Source: CAYGEY01 sp964349065 | Lineage (GTDB): Bacteria > Patescibacteriota > Gracilibacteria > 1-14-2-50-48-13 | NCBI GenBank assembly: GCA_964349065.1 | Contig: CAYGEY010000021.1 | Location: 1-16,641, forward strand | Reading direction: 5' to 3' | DNA: 16,641 nt | Shown here: in pieces, positions 7,493-13,351 of the stretch | How positions within the stretch are numbered: position 1 is the stretch's first letter | Layout: the number at the start of each line of letters is the position of its first letter | Notes under the pieces: generated by a model | The model's input: only the letters and a program-made list of their open reading frames with translations | Database searches by the model: none | What the model was told of the DNA's origin: nothing | Translations under genes and position numbers: made by a program

Positions 7493-7981
7493 ATGAAAAA
7501 ATTATTATTTTTAGTTATTCCTTTTCTGCTTGTAAGTTGCAATATAGCTACTGCTCCAACACATGATTTTCACATTCATGCGGGCTTTCAAGTATATATT
7601 GATAACACATTAGTAAATTTTTCTGATGTACGGTTCATGTATTTTAAGCCTTGTGGCCTGGCCAAGGATGAGATCAAAACCATCAAAGATAAAGTACATC
7701 TTCACGATCAGATTGGTGAAGCTCTACACATTCATGATAAAGATGTAACTTGGAAAGACGCCATGGACAGCCTTGGAGTTGTCACAGGAAGTGGAGCAAC
7801 TTTTTATGTTGATGGAACAAAAGATACATTATTATTATCAGAAAAAATTCAAGCATTTCAAAGTGCAAGTATTTTCATAGGAAAAACCACAGATATTGAG
7901 AAAAAAGTCGCAGCGAGAGTGACAAAAGATAGGCTCGTAGAAATTGAAAAGCAAAAAGGAGAGAATTGCGGGAAGGAATAA
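7493..7981 (+). CDS. His-rich secreted lipoprotein, probably metal-binding
   Basis: This is a 162-aa lipoprotein of unknown function. The N-terminus MKKLLFLVIPFLLVSC is a lipoprotein signal peptide with lipobox LVSC, so Cys16 would be lipidated and the protein anchored outside the cytoplasmic membrane. Two histidine clusters follow, HDFHIHAGF (about 24-32) and VHLHDQIGEALHIHDKDVTW (about 68-87), arranged like a transition-metal site. The pattern HxHxxF...VYI...HLHD...HxH...DxLG resembles uncharacterised small secreted proteins of CPR bacteria and archaea, from memory and not searched. One cysteine in the middle (FKPCGL) and one near the end (ENCGKE) could form a disulfide. It lies 7 nt after the cyclase-like gene and is likely in the same operon. 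Copper or zinc handling is a guess. Confidence 0.75.
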   Translation: MKKLLFLVIPFLLVSCNIATAPTHDFHIHAGFQVYIDNTLVNFSDVRFMYFKPCGLAKDEIKTIKDKVHLHDQIGEALHIHDKDVTWKDAMDSLGVVTGSGATFYVDGTKDTLLLSEKIQAFQSASIFIGKTTDIEKKVAARVTKDRLVEIEKQKGENCGKE

Positions 7982-7984
7982 TGC

Positions 7985-8009
7985 ATATTTTAAAGTCACT
8001 TAAAAATAT
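7985..8009. terminator. AT-rich bidirectional hairpin between convergent genes
   Basis: A near-palindrome (ATATTTTAAAGT / ACTTAAAAATAT, 1-nt centre, one bulge) sits in the 30-nt gap between the lipoprotein stop and the gmk stop. The arms themselves supply A and T runs on both strands, so it could act as a weak bidirectional terminator. Only two G-C pairs are present, so support is modest. Confidence 0.3.
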
Positions 8010-8011
8010 AC

Positions 8012-8581
8012 CTACACTACTTCCAAAATCGCTTTTGACAATTGTTTGAATACTTTTTCAATCTGCCCCTCCTCTGACAAAATCTTTTTGTCACAAAGCT
8101 CTGATGATGCAATTTCATTTCGGGAGCTCATCAATCTTGCTTCTAATTCATCCTCTGACATTGGGTCGCGTTCCAAAATTCGTTTCTTAATATGTTCGAT
8201 TGATGGAGGCATGAGAAAAATGCTGTATACATGCTTAGCCAGTGGTGAATCCATGATGGTTCGAAGCCCTTCTATGGAACATTCTCTAATAACAGTTTTC
8301 CCTTCTGTTATGGCTTTTTCAATAGGACCTTTGAGCATACCATACCAACCTTTTCCATGATTATGTGCACTTTCCAATAATTTTCCCTCTCTTTTATATT
8401 GATCAAATTCCTCTTCGGATACAAAAAAATAATTTTCTCCTTCCATCTCATGTGGTCGTATTGGCCGTGTGGTAATAGACAATGCATAGGTAAACTCAGG
8501 ATGTCGCTCCTTTAATAGCCTCATTTGCGTACTTTTACCTGATCCTGTTGTTCCTAATATAAGGATAAACTGTTTTTTCAT
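8012..8581 (-). CDS. gmk: Guanylate kinase
   Basis: This enzyme phosphorylates GMP to GDP with ATP in nucleotide salvage. The P-loop is GTTGSGKST (10-18), slightly different from the common GPSGVGKST. The GMP-binding stretch is well kept: SITTRPIRPHEMEGENYFFVSEEEF (Arg pair, Glu and the Tyr of the GxDY motif), then KLLESAHNHGKGWYG, matching LLEwAxxHGxxYG. The strand normally reading vlLxIDxQG is TVIRECSIEG, so the usual Asp is Glu or Cys-shifted. The lid region LPPSIEHIKKRI-like and the terminal helices complete a 189-aa protein, close to the family size. It has its own minus-strand promoter and a 20-nt leader without an SD. A specialised GMK-like NMP kinase is the only serious alternative, given the atypical P-loop. 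Confidence 0.88.
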   Translation of the reverse strand: MKKQFILILGTTGSGKSTQMRLLKERHPEFTYALSITTRPIRPHEMEGENYFFVSEEEFDQYKREGKLLESAHNHGKGWYGMLKGPIEKAITEGKTVIRECSIEGLRTIMDSPLAKHVYSIFLMPPSIEHIKKRILERDPMSEDELEARLMSSRNEIASSELCDKKILSEEGQIEKVFKQLSKAILEVV

Positions 8582-8607
8582 GACACATTATTTAATTTCT
8601 AAGCTCA

Positions 8608-8636
8608 TATATAGCATTTTATTTTGTATTTGTAAA
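8608..8636 (-). promoter_or_regulatory. gmk promoter
   Basis: On the minus strand, TTTACA (8636-8631), 17 nt, TATATA (8613-8608) forms a good sigma-70-like promoter. The start would be near 8601, about 20 nt before the gmk ATG. Confidence 0.5.
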
Positions 8637-8640
8637 ATAT

Positions 8641-8676
8641 TTGTAAAAATAGACAAACAAATGTATAATACTATGA
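8641..8676 (+). promoter_or_regulatory. Promoter of the putative RNA in the gmk upstream gap
   Basis: TTGTAA (8641-8646), exactly 17 nt, then a perfect TATAAT (8664-8669). The predicted start at about 8676 coincides with the first base of a 15-nt stem arm, which supports a real transcription start. Confidence 0.5.
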
Positions 8677-8915
8677 ATGTTGAAAGATACGACATACAAA
8701 CTTTTAGCTTTGTACCTTGTATCTTCTAACATTTCGTCGCTGAAAGAAAAATAAAAATAACAAAAACAAAATTTTTCTCTCAAACCAAAATAAATTTAAA
8801 AATAAAAATAAAACGGTCAGCGACACAAAAAGATAGAAGACTTCTGACCCAGATACCTTCGGTAGTCTAGATCAGAGGAGATGAGAGCTTGCGAATAGTC
8901 AGTAGCAGGCTCTTT
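8676..8915 (+). ncRNA. Putative structured RNA of unknown class in the 334-nt gap between gmk and the ABC gene
   Basis: No ORF of note fills this gap. Starting at the predicted transcription start there is a hairpin with arms 8676-8690 and 8719-8733 (15 pairs, one mismatch and one G-U). Nested inside it is TACAAA/TTTGTA (8695-8700 with 8709-8714). Next, GTCGCTGA (8736-8743) pairs perfectly with TCAGCGAC (8817-8824). That stem encloses about 73 nt that are A-rich and almost free of G. Flanking TCTTCTA and TAGAAGA could extend this stem in an alternative fold. A further hairpin lies at 8843-8876, and AGAGC/GCTCT (8884-8888 with 8909-8913) followed by TTCT may end the transcript at the ABC stop codon. 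It does not match 6S, SRP, RNase P or tmRNA signatures known to me. The right half may instead be the terminator of the minus-strand operon. Confidence 0.4.
8827..8876 (-). terminator. Terminator of the serS-ABC operon
   Basis: Read on the minus strand, TCTGATC...GGTCAGA closes a hairpin whose upper stem is AGACTACC/GGTATCT with a GAA loop (8876-8843). After about 12 nt comes the tract ATCTTTTT (8834-8827). It starts about 40 nt after the ABC gene stop. The distance between stem and T-run is longer than ideal. Confidence 0.45.
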
Positions 8916-9584
8916 CTAAACCTTCACCACCGTCTTGTCCTTGACCTCAAACACAGTATCTGCAAACTCGAGATACGGCTCTTCATGTGTGACAAAAAGT
9001 ACTCCGGCGCCGCCTTCTTTGGCAAGAGATCGGAGGAGACTAACAATATGTTCACCGGTTTTCGGATCGAGATTACCAGTAGGTTCATCGGCCAAAATAA
9101 ATTTAGGATTGGTAACAAGAGCGCGGGCGAGAGCTACACGTTGACGTTGACCACCGGAGAGAGATTTTACATATTCTTTTGCCTTATGTGATAGTTCGAC
9201 CTTTTCTAGTATTTCAGCGACTCTTTTTTGTTTCTCATGAGTATTTTCAAAGAGTAGCCCCAAAGCCACATTATCCTCAACGCTCAAGTGTGACATCACA
9301 TGGAAAGACTGAAAAAGAAGTCCAAGATGTTTTGAACGATACATAGAGAGCTCATTCTCATTGTAATCAAAAATATTTTCTCCTTCGAAATACACATCAC
9401 CTTTGATTGGAGTCAGGACGCGAGCGAGGATGTGCAAAAGTGTTGATTTCCCTACGCCGGAAGGACCGATGAGCGCAGAGATCTCACCGGCTTCAAGCTG
9501 AATATCCACGTTTTTAAGCGTCGGAGTCTCCAGACCGGGGAATTGCATTTCTATATTTCTGATTTCAAGTAAGGGCTTTTTCAT
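8916..9584 (-). CDS. ABC transporter ATP-binding protein, LolD/MacB/FtsE type
   Basis: This is a cytoplasmic ATPase subunit of an ABC exporter or lipoprotein/peptide-handling complex. It has Walker A GPSGVGKS (40-47), Q-loop LLFQSFHVMSHLSVEDNV (about 89-106), signature LSGGQRQ (142-148), Walker B FILADEP (162-168) with the D-loop GNLD, and the switch His in LFVTHEEP. The 222-aa size, the P-x-x-GNLDPKTGE segment and MSHLSVEDNV place it in the MacB/LolD/FtsE subfamily, whose partners are FtsX-like permeases. No permease gene lies in this window, so the partner must be elsewhere. Its ATG overlaps the serS stop by 4 nt (ATGA), showing translational coupling to an unrelated housekeeping gene. Confidence 0.9.
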   Translation of the reverse strand: MKKPLLEIRNIEMQFPGLETPTLKNVDIQLEAGEISALIGPSGVGKSTLLHILARVLTPIKGDVYFEGENIFDYNENELSMYRSKHLGLLFQSFHVMSHLSVEDNVALGLLFENTHEKQKRVAEILEKVELSHKAKEYVKSLSGGQRQRVALARALVTNPKFILADEPTGNLDPKTGEHIVSLLRSLAKEGGAGVLFVTHEEPYLEFADTVFEVKDKTVVKV

Positions 9585-10852
9585 GAGAGTTTTGTAATTT
9601 TGTCTTTGCCCATGTACATACGAAGTACTTCGGGCACAATGATGCTTCCGTCTTTCTCCTGGTAATTTTCGATAATCGCGGCAAGTGGGCGCATTGATGT
9701 TGCTGTACCATTAAGTATGTGCACCAACTCTAACTTCCCTTCTTTGTTTCGGTACTTGATATTGAGTCTTCGAGCTTGGTAATCGGTTGTATTGGAGGTA
9801 GATGTGAGTTCACGATATTTTTCTTGCCCCGGGAACCAGCCTTCTAAGTCATATTTTTTAGCGGCTGAGGCACCGAGATCGCCTGAGCAAATATTAACCA
9901 CTTGATATGGGAGACCAAGATCCTGGAGGATTTCTTCTTCACATTCTCTTAAAAATTCGTGTTCTTCCCAGCTTTTTTCCGGATCTACAAAGGACACCAT
10001 CTCTACTTTTTCAAATTGATGTACGCGGATCATCCCTTTCATATCTTTGCCATACGAACCAGCCTCGCGACGAAAACATGAACTGTAGCCAACATACCGA
10101 AGTGGCAACTTGGCTGAGTCAAGCACTTCGTTGTCGTGATAATTGACAAGAGTAACCTCACTCGTACCGACGAGGAATAAATTATCTTCACCCGGATTGA
10201 CGGTGTAAATTTCATTTTTATCCGCCGGAAAAAACCCGGTTCCCCACATAGCACGCTCACGAACAAGGAATGGCGTGATCATAGGAATGAAGCCTTTTTC
10301 AGTGAGTTTGCGCATGACAAATTGGACAAGGGCGAACTCAAGAAAAACCAAATCATTTTTGAGGTAATAAAATCTGCTTCCGGAGACTTTTGCTCCACGC
10401 TCGAGGTCGAGGATATCCATATCTTCCGCGATTTCCCAGTGTTCTTTGGGTTTAAAATCAAATTTGGTGGGAGTACCAACGGTGCGAGCAACGGTGTTTT
10501 CTGCATCGCTTTTTCCAAGATGAACGCTCTCGTGGATCGGGTTTGGGATTGCTTCGGCAACTTCGAGGAGTTTTTTTTCTGCAACGATTAGGTCATCGTC
10601 ATATTTTTTGACTTGGTTGGAGAGATCTTTTGATTCGGCGAGGGCTTTTTCTTTTTCCGCACCTGTTAAAGTTGGAACGCTTTTTGCAAGAATATTTTGC
10701 TTTGCTTTGAGTTCCTCTCTTAGTGTCGTGAGTTTGCGACGATTTTCGTCGAGAACTAGGACTTGGTCTATAAGTGAGCCATCAAAGCCTTTGGAGGTTG
10801 CACCTTTTTTGTAATGTTCTGGCCGTTCCCTCAGGTCTTTGATGTCTATCAT
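9581..10852 (-). CDS. serS: Seryl-tRNA synthetase
   Basis: This enzyme charges tRNA-Ser with serine and is a class IIa synthetase. The N-terminal part (about 1-105) is the long antiparallel coiled-coil arm that contacts the tRNA extra arm (MIDIKDLRERPEHYKKGATSKG then Lys/Glu-rich helices). The catalytic core shows the TSEVTL serine-binding strand, motif 2 FRREAGSYGKDMKGMIRVHQFEKVEM, the tail ELTSTSNTTDYQARRLNIKY and motif 3 LNGTATSMRPLAAIIENYQ. The 423-aa length is normal. It has its own minus-strand promoter and a 23-nt leader. It is the first gene of a two-gene operon with the ABC ATPase and diverges from the small-ORF pair. Confidence 0.97.
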   Translation of the reverse strand: MIDIKDLRERPEHYKKGATSKGFDGSLIDQVLVLDENRRKLTTLREELKAKQNILAKSVPTLTGAEKEKALAESKDLSNQVKKYDDDLIVAEKKLLEVAEAIPNPIHESVHLGKSDAENTVARTVGTPTKFDFKPKEHWEIAEDMDILDLERGAKVSGSRFYYLKNDLVFLEFALVQFVMRKLTEKGFIPMITPFLVRERAMWGTGFFPADKNEIYTVNPGEDNLFLVGTSEVTLVNYHDNEVLDSAKLPLRYVGYSSCFRREAGSYGKDMKGMIRVHQFEKVEMVSFVDPEKSWEEHEFLRECEEEILQDLGLPYQVVNICSGDLGASAAKKYDLEGWFPGQEKYRELTSTSNTTDYQARRLNIKYRNKEGKLELVHILNGTATSMRPLAAIIENYQEKDGSIIVPEVLRMYMGKDKITKLS

Positions 10853-10881
10853 TGTGGATCTTTAAAAAATAAGACCCTTTG

Positions 10882-10909
10882 ATTGTATAGGAGGATGTGG
10901 ATTTGTGAA
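10882..10909 (-). promoter_or_regulatory. serS promoter
   Basis: On the minus strand, TTCACA (10909-10904), 16 nt, TACAAT (10887-10882), each matching the sigma-70 consensus at five of six positions. The start is expected near 10875. No T-box-like leader is possible in the remaining 23 nt. Confidence 0.55.
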
Positions 10910-10937
10910 TAAAAAGAATTGAAAAGAAGGAATTGAT

Positions 10938-10974
10938 TTGGTATTTATATTCATATCATGATATACTTTTTGCA
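10938..10974 (+). promoter_or_regulatory. Extended -10 promoter of the small-ORF pair
   Basis: TTGGTA (10938-10943), 18 nt, then TGaTATACT (10959-10967), an extended -10. Exactly the same nine bases form the -10 of the cysteine desulfurase promoter at 12108-12116. The start is expected near 10974, 18 nt before the first ATG. Confidence 0.55.
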
Positions 10975-10991
10975 TAGAAGTAACATACACT

Positions 10992-11153
10992 ATGTCTGAC
11001 CAACCCATGTCCACTGCAGAACTACAAGATATGAATAAAGAAGTTGCTGAAATCGCAGATATTTTAAAGAAATGTGAGTTAAAAGAGAGAAGGATTGAGG
11101 AAACCAAATCAACTGAAAATGAAAATCCGGATAATCTTTTAAATCAAATATAA
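10992..11153 (+). CDS. 53-aa helical protein of unknown function
   Basis: This short ORF starts with ATG at 10992, 18 nt after a good promoter, and ends with TAA at 11151-11153, 6 nt before the next gene. The product (MSDQPMSTAELQDMNKEVAE...) is strongly charged, Glu/Lys-rich and Asn-rich at the end. Residues 9-40 should form one amphipathic helix with a single Cys28, and the tail is polar. There is no signal peptide or membrane segment. Promoter placement, codon content typical of its neighbours and tight coupling to the 121-aa gene support it as real. No family was recognised. Confidence 0.6.
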   Translation: MSDQPMSTAELQDMNKEVAEIADILKKCELKERRIEETKSTENENPDNLLNQI

Positions 11154-11159
11154 AACCTA

Positions 11160-11525
11160 ATGGCAGAATCATTTGTTCCTAAAAATTTAGAGTCTGAGAG
11201 AACTCAGGTCAATATTATCAAGCAAAATATAGAGTCTGCTTCGGACTCTCCTGAAGTTACTGAAAGACGTAAATTGGCAGAAGATATTAAGAAAAGAATT
11301 GAAGGCAATGGGAATATTAGTCGAGGATTAAAAAGTGGACTTGATAATGCATTATTGAATTCACCTGGTATGAAACCTGATCTGAAAAAAAGTATTATCA
11401 ATGATTTGACCAGCGGGAATAATATGAATGTCGTCAATGTAAAGAATACGATTGAGAGTGGTAACAGGATAGGCATCCATGTTCTGAGGCAAGCGGCAAT
11501 GAATTATTTTGCTACGTTAGGGTAA
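11160..11525 (+). CDS. 121-aa protein of unknown function
   Basis: This gene was not recognised. It encodes a soluble, mixed-charge protein with no cysteine, no membrane segment and no signal peptide. The first half (NLESERTQVNIIKQNIESASD, then TERRKLAEDIKKRIEG) is predicted helical. A central stretch SRGLKSGLDNALLNSPGMKPDLKKSIINDL reads like two short helices joined by a PG turn, and the C-terminus GIHVLRQAAMNYFATLG is a final amphipathic helix. It is 6 nt downstream of the 53-aa ORF on the same transcript. No toxin, antitoxin or nucleic-acid-binding motif stands out. The start ATG at 11160 is preceded by AACCTA, not an SD. Confidence 0.65.
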   Translation: MAESFVPKNLESERTQVNIIKQNIESASDSPEVTERRKLAEDIKKRIEGNGNISRGLKSGLDNALLNSPGMKPDLKKSIINDLTSGNNMNVVNVKNTIESGNRIGIHVLRQAAMNYFATLG

Positions 11526-11571
11526 AAATCTGGGTTTCTGTCATATTGACTAAATAAATATATATTTCTTA

Positions 11572-11606
11572 TTGACATATATATTTTTTCGTGTAAATTA
11601 TGCCCA
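11572..11606 (+). promoter_or_regulatory. Promoter of the large structured RNA
   Basis: A perfect TTGACA at 11572-11577 is followed by 16 nt and TAAATT at 11594-11599, preceded by TG. The predicted start is near 11606. It is among the better promoters in the window and has no conventional gene behind it. Confidence 0.55.
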
Positions 11607-11640
11607 TGTTAATCATCTTATATTTTAAAAAAGAAATTTA

Positions 11641-11654
11641 AGAAAGGAGGTGAT
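11641..11654 (+). promoter_or_regulatory. Perfect extended Shine-Dalgarno (complement of 16S rRNA 3' end)
   Basis: AGAAAGGAGGTGAT is the exact complement of the usual bacterial 16S 3' terminus (ATCACCTCCTTTCT). GGAGG ends 7 nt before the ATG at 11658. Other genes in the window have no visible SD, so this is an outlier. A CCTCC at about 11802 and ACCTCT at 11795-11800 within the same RNA could pair with GGAGG and mask it. Confidence 0.7.
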
Positions 11655-11657
11655 TAC

Positions 11658-11708
11658 ATGTTGTATAATCGTTGGCACGTAATGCGTGTCCAGAGCTTGT
11701 ATATGTAA
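11658..11708 (+). CDS. 16-codon ORF (possible leader peptide)
   Basis: ATG at 11658 to TAA at 11706-11708 encodes MLYNRWHVMRVQSLYM. It stands at ideal distance from a perfect SD, so ribosomes should load here. The peptide is basic-aromatic and has no run of a single amino acid, unlike classical amino-acid attenuators. The hairpin 11674-11690 lies inside it, so translation would unfold that stem. It may be a regulatory uORF or a ribosome landing site whose peptide is unimportant. Confidence 0.45.
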   Translation: MLYNRWHVMRVQSLYM

Positions 11709-12022
11709 GTTTGATCCGCCGGCCCAGGCAACTAGGTAGGCTTTGCAGAGAAAATTGTGCGAAAATCTAATTTTTTCAGTCACGCAAAGCTCAACCTCTC
11801 CCTCCCAAAGCCGCTATTGCGGCACTCACCGAATATTCCTTCTCTGCTAGGTGAGTAGCGAGAGAGAAGGAACGAAAGAGTGCGTCGTAAGTGTAAACTA
11901 ACTTCATATGTACTAGTAGTATGAAGAACCAGTCTACACGTTACGACAATCTCCCCCCCCATCAAAAGTATGTAAGGTAACGCGGTAGGATGAAAACTAC
12001 TGGATGCGCCGAGGCATACAAC

Positions 12023-12058
12023 GTAGCCAATCACTTCATCTGTGATTGGCTACTTTAA
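12023..12058 (+). terminator. Intrinsic terminator of the large RNA
   Basis: A perfect 12-bp stem GTAGCCAATCAC (12023-12034) / GTGATTGGCTAC (12042-12053) has a 7-nt loop and is followed by TTTAATAAT. It is the clearest terminator hairpin in the window, although the T-run is short. Confidence 0.7.
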
Positions 12059-12088
12059 TAATATAGAATAATTATTTCTCCCTCCCCA

Positions 12089-12123
12089 TTGCCCTCACCT
12101 CCAACTCTGATATACTCCCTCTG
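12089..12123 (+). promoter_or_regulatory. Extended -10 promoter of the cysteine desulfurase gene
   Basis: TTGCCC (12089-12094), 16 nt, then TGaTATACT (12108-12116). The start is expected near 12123, giving an 80-nt leader that contains the hairpin at 12133-12179. It lies after the RNA terminator, so the gene can be expressed independently. Confidence 0.5.
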
Positions 12124-12132
12124 AACAAACTG

Positions 12133-12179
12133 GTAATGTAGGGGGGTGCCGAAGTAAAACGCGAGTGCCCCTTTATTAC
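12133..12179 (+). promoter_or_regulatory. Hairpin in the cysteine desulfurase mRNA leader
   Basis: GTAAT (12133-12137) pairs with ATTAC (12175-12179) and GGGG (12141-12144) with CCCC (12168-12171), enclosing a 23-nt G/A-rich loop. It lies between the predicted transcription start and the start codon, 25 nt before the ATG. Regulation (for example by sulfur or iron status) is possible, but no known riboswitch was recognised. Confidence 0.35.
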
Positions 12180-12203
12180 GCCTAAAAATATTATGAACAA
12201 ATT

Positions 12204-13349
12204 ATGATATATCTTGATCACGCGGCATCAACTAAAGTACTTCCCGAAGTTTTGGAAGCTATACTTCCCTATTTTTTTGAAAAATTTGCTAATCCCTCTT
12301 CTCTCTACAAACCCGGACAAGAGTCGCATCATGCGTTAAATAGTGCTCGGAAACAAATCGCTGGTTTCTTGCATACATCTCAAAATGAAATATTATTTAC
12401 CGGAGGAGCTTCGGAGAGCATTGCGACATGTCTTTTTTCAGCCGCACATGCTTTAAAATCAAAAGGAAATCATATAATAATCTCAGCAATCGAACATTCC
12501 TCCACTCTCATGGTGGCTAAGAGACTGGAAGAAGAAGGTTTTGAGGTGACTTATCTTAAGCCACTAAACGATGGAATTATTAGTCCAAAAATGGTGGAAG
12601 ATGCTTTGTTACCTACAACCGTTCTAGTAAGTATCATGTATGTGAACAACGAGATTGGAACAATCCAACCTATCTCTGAAATTGGAAAAATGTTGGAGTT
12701 AAAAAATATTTTTTTTCATACAGATGCTTCTCAAGCTTTTCCTTATCTCCTTTGCCACGTCGATGAACTCCATGTATCAGCAATGACTCTGGTGGGATAT
12801 AAATTTGGTGCTCCAAAAGGAATTGGATTACTTTATTATTCCAAAAATTTTCCATTTATTTCTTTGATCCCCGGACATCAGGAATTTGAAATGCGAGGTG
12901 GAACGCAAAATGTTCCATATATTATTGGACTCGCAAAAGCGATGGAAATTACAGAAAGAGATCGAGAAAAAAATGTGAAATATATTTCTGATCTGAGAAA
13001 CTATACACTAACTCTTCTGCAAAAATTCATTCCGAATATCGTCGTGAACGGCTCAATGGAAGATCGAGTAGCAAATAACCTCTCTGTTGCATTTTTAGGA
13101 ACAAATGGAGAAACTCTCGTCATCAGACTCGATCTGGATGGCATATGTGTGTCGCAAGGATCTGCGTGTACATCTGACAATAAGGAGCTCTCGCATGTCC
13201 TCATGGCGATAGATGTCCCGGAGGAGGAAGCAGTTGCAACATTACGCATAACTTTAGGTGTGGAAAACACTAAAGAAGACATTGATACTTTTGTAGCTAG
13301 ACTGGCATATCATGTTGGGCAGATTAGGCATATGAATATAACCTACTAA
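12204..13349 (+). CDS. Cysteine desulfurase (NifS/IscS family)
   Basis: This PLP enzyme takes sulfur from cysteine as a persulfide for Fe-S clusters and tRNA thiolation. It shows YLDHAAST at the start, TGGASES (66-72), EHSS with the PLP-stacking His98, NNEIGTIQP, HTDASQ (Asp174, Gln177), the Schiff-base Lys200, RGGTQNV (231-237) and the catalytic Cys322 in GSACTSDNKELSHVL. The active-site lysine context is LVGYKFGAPKG, whereas the family normally has S-x-H-K-x-x-G-PKG. The Ser and His that hold PLP phosphate thus appear to be Val197 and Tyr199. The loop with Cys322 is of short, group-I-like context. At 381 aa the length is normal. The gene is 2 nt upstream of trmD. A four-codon ORF (ATG 12193) overlaps its start as ATGA. 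Confidence 0.93.
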   Translation: MIYLDHAASTKVLPEVLEAILPYFFEKFANPSSLYKPGQESHHALNSARKQIAGFLHTSQNEILFTGGASESIATCLFSAAHALKSKGNHIIISAIEHSSTLMVAKRLEEEGFEVTYLKPLNDGIISPKMVEDALLPTTVLVSIMYVNNEIGTIQPISEIGKMLELKNIFFHTDASQAFPYLLCHVDELHVSAMTLVGYKFGAPKGIGLLYYSKNFPFISLIPGHQEFEMRGGTQNVPYIIGLAKAMEITERDREKNVKYISDLRNYTLTLLQKFIPNIVVNGSMEDRVANNLSVAFLGTNGETLVIRLDLDGICVSQGSACTSDNKELSHVLMAIDVPEEEAVATLRITLGVENTKEDIDTFVARLAYHVGQIRHMNITY

Positions 13350-13351
13350 TT

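Larger units (their letters stand above)
11606..12058 (+). ncRNA. Large structured RNA or leader (about 450 nt) of unknown class with perfect anti-16S sequence
   Basis: This gap between the 121-aa gene and the cysteine desulfurase is bounded by a promoter and a strong terminator. It contains a row of stems: 11674-11679/11685-11690; 11739-11746/11784-11791 with an inner GAAAA/TTTTC; GCCGC/GCGGC at 11810-11823; CCTTCTCT + GCTA (11838-11849) with TAGC + AGAGAAGG (11856-11870); GTCGTAA + GTGTA (11884-11895) with TACAC + TTACGAC (11935-11947), enclosing CTTCATA/TATGAAG (11902-11908/11920-11926); and GTATG/CATAC (11968-11972/12015-12019) enclosing GTAG/CTAC. Near its 5' end is AGAAAGGAGGTGAT followed by a 16-codon ORF. 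It lacks the signatures of RNase P RNA, tmRNA, SRP RNA and 6S RNA. It may be an independent RNA or an attenuator-type leader. Confidence 0.55.

Noticed and set aside
8744..8816. A-rich low-complexity tract as an origin or AT-rich unwinding element
   Set aside because: No DnaA-box cluster (TTATNCACA type) or replication gene is nearby, and the flanking perfect inverted repeat points to an RNA structure.
10992..11525. Toxin-antitoxin pair
   Set aside because: The size and order would fit, but neither protein shows a nuclease, kinase or DNA-binding motif; calling it a TA system would be guesswork.
11641..11654. Remnant of a 16S rRNA 3' end on the minus strand
   Set aside because: Only the last 14 bases match; the preceding helix 45 sequence is absent, so it is a complement motif and not an rRNA fragment.
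11780..12034. An 84-aa minus-strand frame inside the large RNA region
   Set aside because: It has no homology features, its composition follows the stems, and it is better explained as a shadow of the structured RNA.
11606..12058. RNase P RNA or tmRNA
   Set aside because: I could not find the conserved P4 cores (GGAAAGTCC and ACAGAA types) nor a tRNA-like end with TTCGA and CCA on either strand.
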